DNA of 63,964 nt, taken from the NCBI RefSeq assembly GCF_001311845.1, contig NZ_BBCC01000016.1, forward strand, positions 1-63,964, read 5' to 3'. This document shows positions 39,823 to 47,452 of the stretch, in pieces; position 1 is the first letter of the stretch; every line of letters starts with the position of its first letter. Position numbers and translations under genes: made by a program. The DNA is from Desulfosarcina cetonica JCM 12296 (GTDB lineage Bacteria; Desulfobacterota; Desulfobacteria; Desulfobacterales; Desulfosarcinaceae). The notes beneath the pieces were generated by a model. The model searched no databases, was not told the origin of the DNA, and worked only from the letters and a program-made list of their open reading frames with translations.

Positions 39823-40977
39823 ATGGTTAAAGAGGTCACACGCTACATACCAAGTCCAGTAGAGCGCGAGCTGTGGGCGCGGGCAGCAGGCAGGTGCCAG
39901 TTTAACGGCTGCAATAAGCTGCTCTATAAATCTGCCGTTACCCAGGAATCTGTCAATTTGGCCCAGAAAGCCCATATTTATTCGTTTTCTGAGAAAGGCC
40001 CGCGTGGTTGGGGGCCGTTTAAGCGAAACACCAAGCGTCTTAACGATATCAGCAATTTGATGTTGATGTGCCACGGTTGCCACAAAAAGATCGATCAGGA
40101 TGTGGGCGGTGAAAGATACTCGGCGGAATTGCTTATTCAGTGGAAAAACGACCATGAGCGCCGGGTTGAAATCGTAACCGGCATAGAGCCGGACAAGAAA
40201 AGCCACGTTGTCTTATATGGCGCGAACATTGGCTCTGAAAAATCTCCGATTGAATATCTCGCCTGCGTGGAATCCATGTTTCCGAGTTGGTATCCGGCGA
40301 ATGAAAGACCGGTAATACTTTCGATGAATTCGGAGCTAAAAGATAGCAGTGCAGATTATTGGAGCGCTGAATATGCCCATCTCTACAGGGCATACGAGAG
40401 AAACATTGCGCCTCTCATCGACCAGGATTCTTGTAAGCATTTTTCTGTATTCGCATTCGCACCACAGCCGCTTCTGATACAGCTTGGCGCACTTCTTACG
40501 GATAAAATATCAGTGGAAACCTACCAGTTGCACCGGGAACCTAAAGGCTGGCGCTGGCAGGAATTGCCTGAAGAATTCGAATTTGTTGTGCGTAAGCCCG
40601 AAAATTTCGATGGAGTTCCGGCACTATTGTTTTCACTTAGCGACCATGTTGCACATGATCGCATAACCCGCGTTTTAGAAGGTGCAAATATCTGGGAAGT
40701 GACTATTGAAAACCCTCATAACGATTTTATGCTGTCAAAACAGCAGCTTTCGGTTTTTCGTAGGTGTGTAAGACAGATGATGGTCGATATTAAAAACAAA
40801 CACGGGAATGATGCGCCTTTGCACATCTTTCCCGTTATGCCTGTTTCATGTTGCGTCGAACTGGGACGGGCAAGAATGCCAAAAGCCGACATGCCATGGA
40901 TCATTTACGATCATGATGTTGGAACGCAGGAGTTTATTAAATCCATAGAATTACGAGGTGATATCCATGTTAGATAA
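39823..40977 (+). CDS. cap5: Cap5-like CBASS effector: HNH nuclease fused to SAVED domain
   Basis: 384 aa. The N-terminal HNH nuclease has the zinc/catalytic pattern CQFNGCNKLLY, AHIYSF and NLMLMCHGCHKKID. The C-terminal SAVED domain (SHVVLYGANIGSEKSP... to MPVSCCVELGRARMPKADMPW) senses cyclic nucleotides. In CBASS, the SAVED domain binds the product of the adjacent CD-NTase and switches on DNA degradation, killing the infected cell. The gene overlaps the CD-NTase start by 11 nt. Confidence 0.9.
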   Translation: MVKEVTRYIPSPVERELWARAAGRCQFNGCNKLLYKSAVTQESVNLAQKAHIYSFSEKGPRGWGPFKRNTKRLNDISNLMLMCHGCHKKIDQDVGGERYSAELLIQWKNDHERRVEIVTGIEPDKKSHVVLYGANIGSEKSPIEYLACVESMFPSWYPANERPVILSMNSELKDSSADYWSAEYAHLYRAYERNIAPLIDQDSCKHFSVFAFAPQPLLIQLGALLTDKISVETYQLHREPKGWRWQELPEEFEFVVRKPENFDGVPALLFSLSDHVAHDRITRVLEGANIWEVTIENPHNDFMLSKQQLSVFRRCVRQMMVDIKNKHGNDAPLHIFPVMPVSCCVELGRARMPKADMPWIIYDHDVGTQEFIKSIELRGDIHVR

Positions 40978-42157
40978 GAGAAGCAACGCAATATTAGCCA
41001 AATTATTAGAAAGTATTGAACTGCCCGAAGGAGCCTACGAAAAAGCTGAAAAACGATATACGGACATCGGTGAATGGCTTCACAGGGAGGATTCGAAATG
41101 TGTGGATTTTGATCCGCATGTATCCTCGCAAGGCTCTTTCAGATTGGGAACGGCAAACAAGCCCTATAGAGGTGATGAGTATGATCTTGATATGGGCTGC
41201 AAGCTCCGTCAGGGCTTGTCGAAAGATACAATTACACAAGAGCAGCTAAAAATCCTGGTAGGCGACGAACTGGAACAGTACAGAAAAGCACGAAATATTA
41301 AGGAAGATTTGGCTGAGAAAAAGCGTTGCTGGACTCTGAAATATGCGGATGGCCTGAGCTTTCATATGGATATAGTGCCATGTATCCCGGAAAGTGACCC
41401 AACAAGAGCCGTACTGAAGGAAAGGATGATCAAATTCGCTCAGTTGGACGAATCTCTTGCTTCCGATGTATCAAAATTGGCCGTTTCGATAACTGATAAT
41501 ACCGACCCTGGCTATAAGGCTATAACCGACAATTGGAGGATTAGTAACCCGGAAGGATATGCCCGCTGGTTTGAAAGCCGCATGCGCACTGCATCTGCTT
41601 ATTTGTCTGAGCGTGAAATGGTCTTTAAAGCCAGTATCGATACACTCCCTTACTATAAATGGAAAACACCTCTTCAAAGCGCAGTCCAGCTCTTGAAACG
41701 ACATCGGGATACGATGTTTGAGGGCAATGAAGATTCTAAACCTATTTCGGTTATCATCACGACTTTAGCGGCCCGCGCATATAGAGGAGAGAGTGATTTG
41801 GTATCCGCCCTGTCTAATATCCTGGGCTCTATGGATAAATACATTCAACCGAAAGTGCCTTTCGTTCCAAATCCTGTCAATCCGGCAGAAGACTTTGCAG
41901 ATAAATGGTATTCCGAAAAGCACGCGCGACTGAAACTAAAGGAAAATTTCCACAGATGGCTATTTCAGGCAAAGGCCGATTTTGCTGCATTGTGCTCAAA
42001 AGATAACAGCCAAGTCATTGTAGAGGCGGCAGACCGTGGATTTTCTGTCAATTTCGACAAGGTTTCCATTGAGCAGGTATTAGGCCTGAGTGCCGCAGTC
42101 ATTACTCCGCCCCGGCGCGTTGAAGCGGCTGGTCCAAGGCCATGGTTTAAAGTGTAA
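40967..42157 (+). CDS. CD-NTase (cGAS/DncV-like cyclic nucleotide synthase) of CBASS
   Basis: A 396-aa nucleotidyltransferase. The active-site motif is SSQGSFRLGT...EYDLDMG, with a third acidic residue in SFHMDIVPC. It is predicted to make a cyclic di- or trinucleotide on phage infection. The start ATG 40967 has ACGAGGTGAT upstream, inside the effector gene; the earlier ATG 40958 lacks this spacing. The adjacent E2 gene (stop/start TAAATG) implies activation by conjugation of its C-terminus, as in type II CBASS. Confidence 0.9.
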   Translation: MLDKRSNAILAKLLESIELPEGAYEKAEKRYTDIGEWLHREDSKCVDFDPHVSSQGSFRLGTANKPYRGDEYDLDMGCKLRQGLSKDTITQEQLKILVGDELEQYRKARNIKEDLAEKKRCWTLKYADGLSFHMDIVPCIPESDPTRAVLKERMIKFAQLDESLASDVSKLAVSITDNTDPGYKAITDNWRISNPEGYARWFESRMRTASAYLSEREMVFKASIDTLPYYKWKTPLQSAVQLLKRHRDTMFEGNEDSKPISVIITTLAARAYRGESDLVSALSNILGSMDKYIQPKVPFVPNPVNPAEDFADKWYSEKHARLKLKENFHRWLFQAKADFAALCSKDNSQVIVEAADRGFSVNFDKVSIEQVLGLSAAVITPPRRVEAAGPRPWFKV

Positions 42158-42919
42158 ATGTCAAAGTGGTATGAGTTAAAGCTTCAGAATTTTTTATCGT
42201 TGCATCCCAGGATGCGGCTTACAGAATTAGGAGAAGAGAGAGTTGTCGTTGAAGGTGAATATTACCTCAACGCTCAGATGGACGGTTATGAGGCCATCCA
42301 GGAGACCTACAAGCTTCGAATAATTTTTCCGCCCCACTATCCCAGAGCACTTCCCCAAGTCATTGAACTTGGAAATCGTATTCCGAAAAATTCCGATTAT
42401 CATACAAATAAAGATAGAACTTTTTGTCTTGGGTCAGAGATAAGACTTAAATCTATTCTTCTTGAGCATCCATCAATACTTGATTTTATAAAGAAAATAC
42501 TTGATCCGTTTCTATACGCTGTCAGTTATAAACTGCGGTACGATTTCTATCCATTTGGCGATTTGGCCCACGGGGAGAAAGGCCTAATAGATGATTACCA
42601 GCGTATCTTTAAGGTTGCTGATAAGGCGTCAGTCCTTCAGGTTTTGAGGGCATTGGGGAAGAGAAAACGTGTGGCAAACAAACTACCATGCCCATGTGGG
42701 TGCGGGCAGCGTATAGGTAAATGTGATTATCGGTTTAACCTGCAAGGCTGGAGACGTCTTGAGAGGCGACGTTGGTTTAGAGAGCATCTTTCAGAATTTA
42801 CCCCGGTGAAAAAGGAAAAAAAGAAAAAACCGAAAAAACAAACTGATAGTAAGAAAAAAATCTCGCCTAATTCACGAATGGCTCAAGGGCAAGGTGCCCT
42901 TGAAGCCAGTTCATTTTGA
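42158..42919 (+). CDS. E2-like conjugating protein of type II-short CBASS
   Basis: 253 aa. A ubiquitin-E2 fold has the strand pattern YKLRIIFPPHYPRALPQVIEL and the probable catalytic Cys in DRTFCLGSEI. A C-terminal cysteine cluster CPCGCGQRIGKC resembles a SEC-C-type zinc site, followed by a lysine-rich tail. There is no E1 or JAB partner, so this is the short form of type II CBASS. It starts immediately after the CD-NTase stop. Its 3' end overlaps a convergent small gene by 37 nt. Confidence 0.8.
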   Translation: MSKWYELKLQNFLSLHPRMRLTELGEERVVVEGEYYLNAQMDGYEAIQETYKLRIIFPPHYPRALPQVIELGNRIPKNSDYHTNKDRTFCLGSEIRLKSILLEHPSILDFIKKILDPFLYAVSYKLRYDFYPFGDLAHGEKGLIDDYQRIFKVADKASVLQVLRALGKRKRVANKLPCPCGCGQRIGKCDYRFNLQGWRRLERRRWFREHLSEFTPVKKEKKKKPKKQTDSKKKISPNSRMAQGQGALEASSF

Positions 42920-43062
42920 ATGTTTTCGATGGATGCCAGGGCGTTTTTCGCGCAATGGCTTTCAGGTTCACTTCTGGCAAGTTCATTAAATGCATATCTG
43001 AGTAATGCACGCAGCTCGTTTTCATCCTTCGCTACCAATTCAAATCGGGTAACCAATAACAT
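42883..43062 (-). CDS. Small element-associated protein
   Basis: A 59-aa protein (MLLVTRFELVAKDENELRALL at the start) with a textbook AAGGAGG before ATG 43062, so the start is firm and the longer frame from 43119 is rejected. Helical, acidic/basic mixed. No family is recognised. Convergent with and overlapping the E2 gene, an odd arrangement that suggests a recombination junction here. Confidence 0.6.
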   Translation of the reverse strand: MLLVTRFELVAKDENELRALLRYAFNELARSEPESHCAKNALASIENIQNELASRAPCP

Positions 43063-43509
43063 TTTTACCTCCTTGATGTTGGAGGCCGCGCCTATCCGCG
43101 ACCTTTCATGAGGCCGCATCGGCGCTAGTAGGGCATTACCTGCACCTTTGGTCGTAATTGGTATGGAGAAGCGTGCGCCACGCTTGCCGGGATTGAATGT
43201 CCGCTTGCGCTATGGATCGGTTTTATAAAAGGGCAAGAAGCAAGGCCCTTATCAAATCAGGTGAGAAAAAATGATGGTGGTCTGCGATTTTTAAGAAATA
43301 AGCAGCCAATGAAAGCCGGGGCTGCATAATGGATAAGATCAAATGCGGTGAACGCACTAACCCAAGTGAGCCTGAAGAACGGCGCCAGTTTTTGCGCAGG
43401 AGCGCTTTTTAACGGTGCAGACAAAATATCACAGGGGTCACGGTCTGAATTAAGCTTAACGGCGTGCTCTCTGCAATATTTTCCTGCGTCTGTTATCGAA
43501 CGGAACCAG

Positions 43510-43638
43510 TCAGGCAAGTATGAAAAAGCACCACACTTCCCCGCGCTGAACCCGTTCGTTCACCTCACACTCATGGAGTTTGCGCTTTATGGTATGCGCA
43601 CGCATATCGCGGATGCGGAAATAAGGGAGGCGTTTCAT
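43510..43638 (-). CDS. Possible 42-aa protein coupled to the DUF6429 gene
   Basis: The ATG at 43638 overlaps the DUF6429 stop (ATGA). It encodes a basic peptide (MKRLPYFRIRDMRAHTIKRK) ending at 43510. The overlap is the only support. Low confidence. The 43063-43509 stretch holds no convincing gene. Confidence 0.25.
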   Translation of the reverse strand: MKRLPYFRIRDMRAHTIKRKLHECEVNERVQRGEVWCFFILA

Positions 43639-43877
43639 TCTGCGACAAAGAACTTTTCAAAAAGCTCTTTCGCCTTTTTGAAACCCTCTTCATCCATAGT
43701 AACGGACTTTGCTTTACCAACAGGATTTGAAATAAACCCTTTTTCATGCAGTCTGTTCAGAGTGTCCCAATCAAAGCCTTTCCATGCCCTGGCACCTATG
43801 CCATCTTGTATTTCATGTGTTACCAGATAAAGCAATGCCAGTGTGTATTCATCAACTTTATCTTTGTTGTATTCCAT
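43635..43877 (-). CDS. DUF6429-like small protein
   Basis: An 80-aa protein, MEYNKDKVDEYTLALLYLVT at its start, then RAWKGFDWDTLNRLHEKGFI and a C-terminal helix. The family is common next to mobile genes and is of unknown function. AGGAAAGA lies 6 nt before the ATG. Confidence 0.65.
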   Translation of the reverse strand: MEYNKDKVDEYTLALLYLVTHEIQDGIGARAWKGFDWDTLNRLHEKGFISNPVGKAKSVTMDEEGFKKAKELFEKFFVAE

Positions 43878-44321
43878 TTATCTTTCCTGTTTCATCTTTA
43901 AAAGCCGAACAAGTAATTCCACAGCCTTTATATCGTTTGAATCATGAACGATATGCGGAAAGACTGTTGTGAAAAAATATAAGAAAATAATCAAAAGATC
44001 AAAATCTATGCGAGTGCAATGGTGTAAATTTTTTACTCAAAATCTATACGATCCCCCAAATCAGGGCCATAAAACCAAGTTCACAGACAAATCCAACGAA
44101 TAAGCCTGAAAACAAAAAGCAAATCAAAGGGCACTGCGTCCCCTCAAAATCAAGTAAAATGACGGTTTCTCTCTTTTAACCGCTTCGCTGAAGCCAGACA
44201 CTCCGCAATTTTCCTGGATTTTTTCACCCCCGCCTTAGTCGGCCTAGTCGCCAGAGGTTCATAAGCAGCGCGCATCAACGCTGCGCTTTTAAGAACCTCA
44301 ATTCAAAGCAAGGAGAGAAAA
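43878..44321. other. AT-rich gap upstream of ardA
   Basis: About 440 nt with no credible gene on either strand. It should hold the ardA promoter. No long palindrome like the single-stranded ardA promoters of plasmids was recognised by eye. Confidence 0.3.
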
Positions 44322-44837
44322 ATGAGTGAAGAAATCAGAATTTATGTGGCGGACCTGGCGGCTTATAACAATGGAATCCTGCACGGTGCCTGGATCAATG
44401 CCTGTGATGACCTGGAGGACATCAAAACCCAAATCGATGAAATGCTGGCTGGTAGCCCCGAAGAGCTGGCCGAGGAATACGCCATTCACGACCATGAAGG
44501 CTTTGAAGGTTATTCCGTTAGCGAGTATAGCGGCATTGATGAACTGCACGAAATCGCCTGTTTTATCGATGAGAATCCGGGCATTGGTGGTGAACTGTTA
44601 AATCAGTTCGGTGATAATCTTGAAGATGCCCGCCGGGCAATAGATGAGGCCTATTATGGCTGTTATGAATCCGTTGCGGATTATGCCGAGGAACTGACTT
44701 CAGGCTCCTGCCAGATTCCCGAGCATTTATCCTGGTACATTGATTATGAGCGCATGGGTCGCGACATGGAAATGAGCGGCGATATTTTCGCAATAAAAAC
44801 CGCTTATAACGAGGTTCACATCTTCGGAAATTTCTAA
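44322..44837 (+). CDS. ardA: ArdA antirestriction protein
   Basis: A 171-aa, strongly acidic DNA mimic. The start EIRIYVADLAAYNNGILHGAWIN is the family signature, and acidic domains follow (DNLEDARRAIDEAYYGCYES; SWYIDYERMGRDMEMSGDIF). It inhibits type I restriction enzymes during transfer into a new host, by binding in place of DNA. AAGGAGAG lies 6 nt before the ATG. It is notable that the same element carries a complete type I system. Confidence 0.93.
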   Translation: MSEEIRIYVADLAAYNNGILHGAWINACDDLEDIKTQIDEMLAGSPEELAEEYAIHDHEGFEGYSVSEYSGIDELHEIACFIDENPGIGGELLNQFGDNLEDARRAIDEAYYGCYESVADYAEELTSGSCQIPEHLSWYIDYERMGRDMEMSGDIFAIKTAYNEVHIFGNF

Positions 44838-44987
44838 AAAAAATTCGGCCTGGATGGCCTCAGTCCATCCAGGCCAGAAAACCTTCAACCTGTGAGTAAA
44901 TCTTTAAAAAACCATATTTTTAGTTTTCAACATGACAGCAATCCCTAATATGGAATCATCCATCAGAATTGAAGCAGGAGACTCAAA

Positions 44988-45308
44988 ATGAGATACGCAA
45001 AAATATCGGTATTTATACTTTTCACTGTCAGTCTCATTTTTGGTCTTGATAGCATGCGGCAAATATATGCAAAGGACGAACTCCCAGCAAATAATTCCCC
45101 CGAAAAACGCGTTGAGCTTGTTACAGATCAGGAGCGCGGCATTCTTTCCATTCAGATAGACGGAGAACTGGTGGCGTTTCTTACAAAAGACGGGCTGCAC
45201 GTCATTAAAAACATCGAATATGGCGGAACCATTGCTGACTATGGACAAGAACGTGTAAAGGCGGCTTTTGGCGCAACGGGACAAAAGGAGGCAGCGGATG
45301 AAAAGTAA
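44988..45308 (+). CDS. Small secreted protein ahead of the DGR target gene
   Basis: A 106-aa protein with an N-terminal signal/anchor (ISVFILFTVSLIFGLD) and a beta-rich mature part (QERGILSIQIDGELVAFLTK). The gene overlaps the DGR target gene by 11 nt, so the two are co-translated. It may be a partner or chaperone of the variable protein; this is inferred from the overlap only. Confidence 0.6.
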   Translation: MRYAKISVFILFTVSLIFGLDSMRQIYAKDELPANNSPEKRVELVTDQERGILSIQIDGELVAFLTKDGLHVIKNIEYGGTIADYGQERVKAAFGATGQKEAADEK

Positions 45309-46557
45309 GTTTTTCCTGATTGCTTTTTCATTTGTCTTAATGGCCTTGTGTCCTGTGACCACTGCCCTTGCACAAGAGGCCGCGCCAGGAGATGCGTGCT
45401 CTACCGAGGATGTGACGCTTATGGCCGGAGGTGTGGAGGCATCCGGCGTTGGATATTATATGGTGTGCCAGGGTGGTGTATGGGTGCGCATCTTTGAGAC
45501 CGATACAAACGGATACCTGGGCGTTGGCCAGGCCAACCCCGCCGCGCCGCTTCATGTTGGTGGTGAGGCGATTATAGGCACAACAACGGGGTTGGGCTGT
45601 TCTGCTACAACCGAAGGTGCGATCAGGTATAATGCGACAGATAATAATATAGAGGTTTGCGACGGGAACGCATGGGCACAAATTCGGGCGAGTGCCTGCG
45701 ACAATGCTCCTGCATTTCTGGCTTTTCCGACGCTCTCGGCTCAAAGCACATCAACGCTTGTGACGTCGGATATTTTGCAGGTTTCAGGGATGGATTCAGG
45801 ATGCACCACGAACGTGAGCGTTAGCGGTGATGGTTCGCCGGAATACCGCACATGTTCAGACGCGAGTTGTTCAAGCGTACTGCAAAGCTGGACAGATGAA
45901 AACAATACGCTTGATATTCAGGGTAATTATATCCAGCTCCGTACAACGACCAGCGCCAGCACGGATACGGTCTATACTGTTACGTTGGTAACGGGACCGA
46001 CCTCACAGGACTGGACAGTTTCCACCGGACTTTCGGAATGCGGTGCCATTGGTAGTTTGTGTGCTGATGGTACCGTTTATGCGGGCTTGACGGGTTCCGA
46101 TCCCTTTTATGTTACCAGATGCGATGCCGGGCAGACATGGGGCGGGTCGTCTTGTGACGGAGCCAGATCAACATATACATGGAATGATGGAGCAACAAAT
46201 TATACGACAACAAGCGTCATTGACCAGCAGGACGGGCAGACAAATACGGCCTCTTTGGTAACGATTGATTCGAATTCAAGTGTGGCCGGAACGCAGCCCC
46301 ACGCAGCGGCGCAGTATTGTAATGACCTGATTTTGCATGGCCATAGTGACTGGTATCTGCCAGCCAAAAATGAGCTGAATACGATGTATGGAAATAGCGC
46401 TACGATTGATAATTTTGATGAAGGGGGAACGTATTATTACTGGTCGTCCTCGGAGTACTCTACTAATTACGCATGGAGACAGCGTTTCAGTGACGGCGCT
46501 CAGAGCTACTACGGCAGCAAGAACACCAGTTACGCCGTCCGCTGCGCCCGGAGATAG
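45298..46557 (+). CDS. DGR target: secreted DUF1566/C-type-lectin-like variable protein
   Basis: A 419-aa protein with a signal peptide (MKSKFFLIAFSFVLMALCPV... cleaved near ALA-QE). Beta-rich, Thr/Ser-rich stalk-like middle domains follow. The C-terminus is a DUF1566/CLec domain (GHSDWYLPAKNELNTMYGNS...) ending in the variable region YYWSSSEYSTNYAWRQRFSD... to CARR. Residues from template AAC/AAT codons are changed to Tyr, Ser, Thr, Gly and Ala on the binding face. AAAAGGAGG precedes ATG 45298. It is the surface-display end product of the retroelement. Confidence 0.92.
   Translation: MKSKFFLIAFSFVLMALCPVTTALAQEAAPGDACSTEDVTLMAGGVEASGVGYYMVCQGGVWVRIFETDTNGYLGVGQANPAAPLHVGGEAIIGTTTGLGCSATTEGAIRYNATDNNIEVCDGNAWAQIRASACDNAPAFLAFPTLSAQSTSTLVTSDILQVSGMDSGCTTNVSVSGDGSPEYRTCSDASCSSVLQSWTDENNTLDIQGNYIQLRTTTSASTDTVYTVTLVTGPTSQDWTVSTGLSECGAIGSLCADGTVYAGLTGSDPFYVTRCDAGQTWGGSSCDGARSTYTWNDGATNYTTTSVIDQQDGQTNTASLVTIDSNSSVAGTQPHAAAQYCNDLILHGHSDWYLPAKNELNTMYGNSATIDNFDEGGTYYYWSSSEYSTNYAWRQRFSDGAQSYYGSKNTSYAVRCARR
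46439..46553 (+). repeat. DGR variable repeat (VR)
   Basis: 115 nt at the 3' end of the target gene, matching the template repeat at 47312-47423. Apart from one extra codon, all 15 differences lie where the template has A (changed to T, C or G). The 3' end GCGCCCGGAG is invariant and serves as the initiation end. Confidence 0.95.
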
Positions 46558-46590
46558 TTAATCATTCAATCATTTAAACATTAAAAAAAT

Positions 46591-46607
46591 GCCGTGCGGA
46601 GCACGGC
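46591..46607 (+). promoter_or_regulatory. Hairpin 38 nt downstream of VR (candidate retrohoming cruciform)
   Basis: GCCGTGC-GGA-GCACGGC, a perfect 7-bp GC stem. In characterised DGRs a GC-rich hairpin shortly after VR aids target recognition. The position and stem length fit. It could instead help terminate the target-gene transcript. Confidence 0.55.
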
Positions 46608-46637
46608 CCGTAAAAATTTTGAGAGATCAGGTTCCTA

Positions 46638-47006
46638 ATGGCCCAGTATCAGCATTTGCCGATTTACAAGCTGACTTATGATCTTCTTATCAGGGTTATG
46701 CAGGTGACAAGAAATTTTCCCCGAGAATACAAATATACGTTGGGTCAGAAGCTGAAAGACGAAATTATAGAGCTGGTGGTTTTGATATACAAAGCCAACA
46801 GCACAAAGGAAAAAGCACCATACATAGAAAGGGCGTTAGAACATATACAGGTGGTTCAGCTTATGATTCGCCTGTCCCATGATATGAGAATTCTGCCCAG
46901 AAAGCATTACGTCGATTTGGCGGAAAAAACGGACAGTCTGGCCCGGCAGGCGCAGGGCTGGCTTAAAAATTCGGGGAAGAGTGAGCCGGAACGGATTGCT
47001 GGCTAA
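46638..47006 (+). CDS. avd: Accessory variability determinant (Avd)
   Basis: A 122-aa four-helix-bundle protein: YQHLPIYKLTYDLLIRVMQV, NFPREYKYTLGQKLKDEIIE, then two more helices. The basic barrel-forming Avd binds the DGR reverse transcriptase and template RNA and is essential for mutagenic cDNA synthesis. It is located between VR and TR as in the standard cassette order. AGGTTCCT upstream gives only a weak ribosome site. Confidence 0.9.
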   Translation: MAQYQHLPIYKLTYDLLIRVMQVTRNFPREYKYTLGQKLKDEIIELVVLIYKANSTKEKAPYIERALEHIQVVQLMIRLSHDMRILPRKHYVDLAEKTDSLARQAQGWLKNSGKSEPERIAG

Positions 47007-47060
47007 GGCCAGCGCCGGAGAGCGTGTTCATCTCGGATGATGGCGGTTAGAACACTCGTT

Positions 47061-47197
47061 TGTCATCCCGTTGGTGAGTACCGCGCAAGCGGTGCGAGCT
47101 TAAACAAACGGGAACCAGAAAAAGACGTCAGCAAAGCTGCCGACATAATGGTTCCCCGCCGTTTGAATTTGCTTTACAGCAAATCGCGGGGATGACA
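47061..47197 (+). repeat. Nested inverted repeats upstream of the template repeat
   Basis: TGTCATCCC (47061-47069) pairs with GGGATGACA (47189-47197). Inside are CCGC-GCAA-GCGG, and CCCCGC/GCGGGG enclosing ATTTGCT/AGCAAAT. It may be a structured leader of the template RNA, or a genomic palindromic repeat of the TGTCATCCC type that landed here. Confidence 0.5.
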
Positions 47198-47311
47198 TTG
47201 AGACGAGCTAACCAAAGTAGAAACCGTAAGGTGAAAGGCAATATGGCTGAGCATTCGGCCTTGTTGACCAAGAGATCGTCATCGAAACGTGCGCCGGTTG
47301 GTGCTTTGGGG

Positions 47312-47423
47312 ACTGGTCGTCCTCGGAGAACAATAATAATAACGCATGGAGACAGCGTTTCAGTGACGGCGATCAGAACAACAACAACAAGAACAACAAT
47401 AACGCCGTCCGATGCGCCCGGAG
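47312..47423 (+). repeat. DGR template repeat (TR)
   Basis: 112 nt between avd and the reverse transcriptase. It is rich in AAC/AAT codons exactly where VR differs. It is one AAC unit (3 nt) shorter than VR in the run near 47378-47390. The reading frame of the reverse transcriptase happens to stay open through it. Confidence 0.95.
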
Positions 47424-47452
47424 GTGGAAGCTCTTCCCCGGAGCTTGCCATT

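Noticed and set aside
43257-43830. Overlapping frames 43257-43517 (minus) and 43348-43830 (plus)
   Set aside because: Neither has a ribosome site or domain; the plus frame lies opposite the DUF6429 gene.
45337-45744. Minus-strand frame opposite the DGR target
   Set aside because: Shadow of a gene with signal peptide, strong ribosome site and DUF1566 domain on the plus strand.
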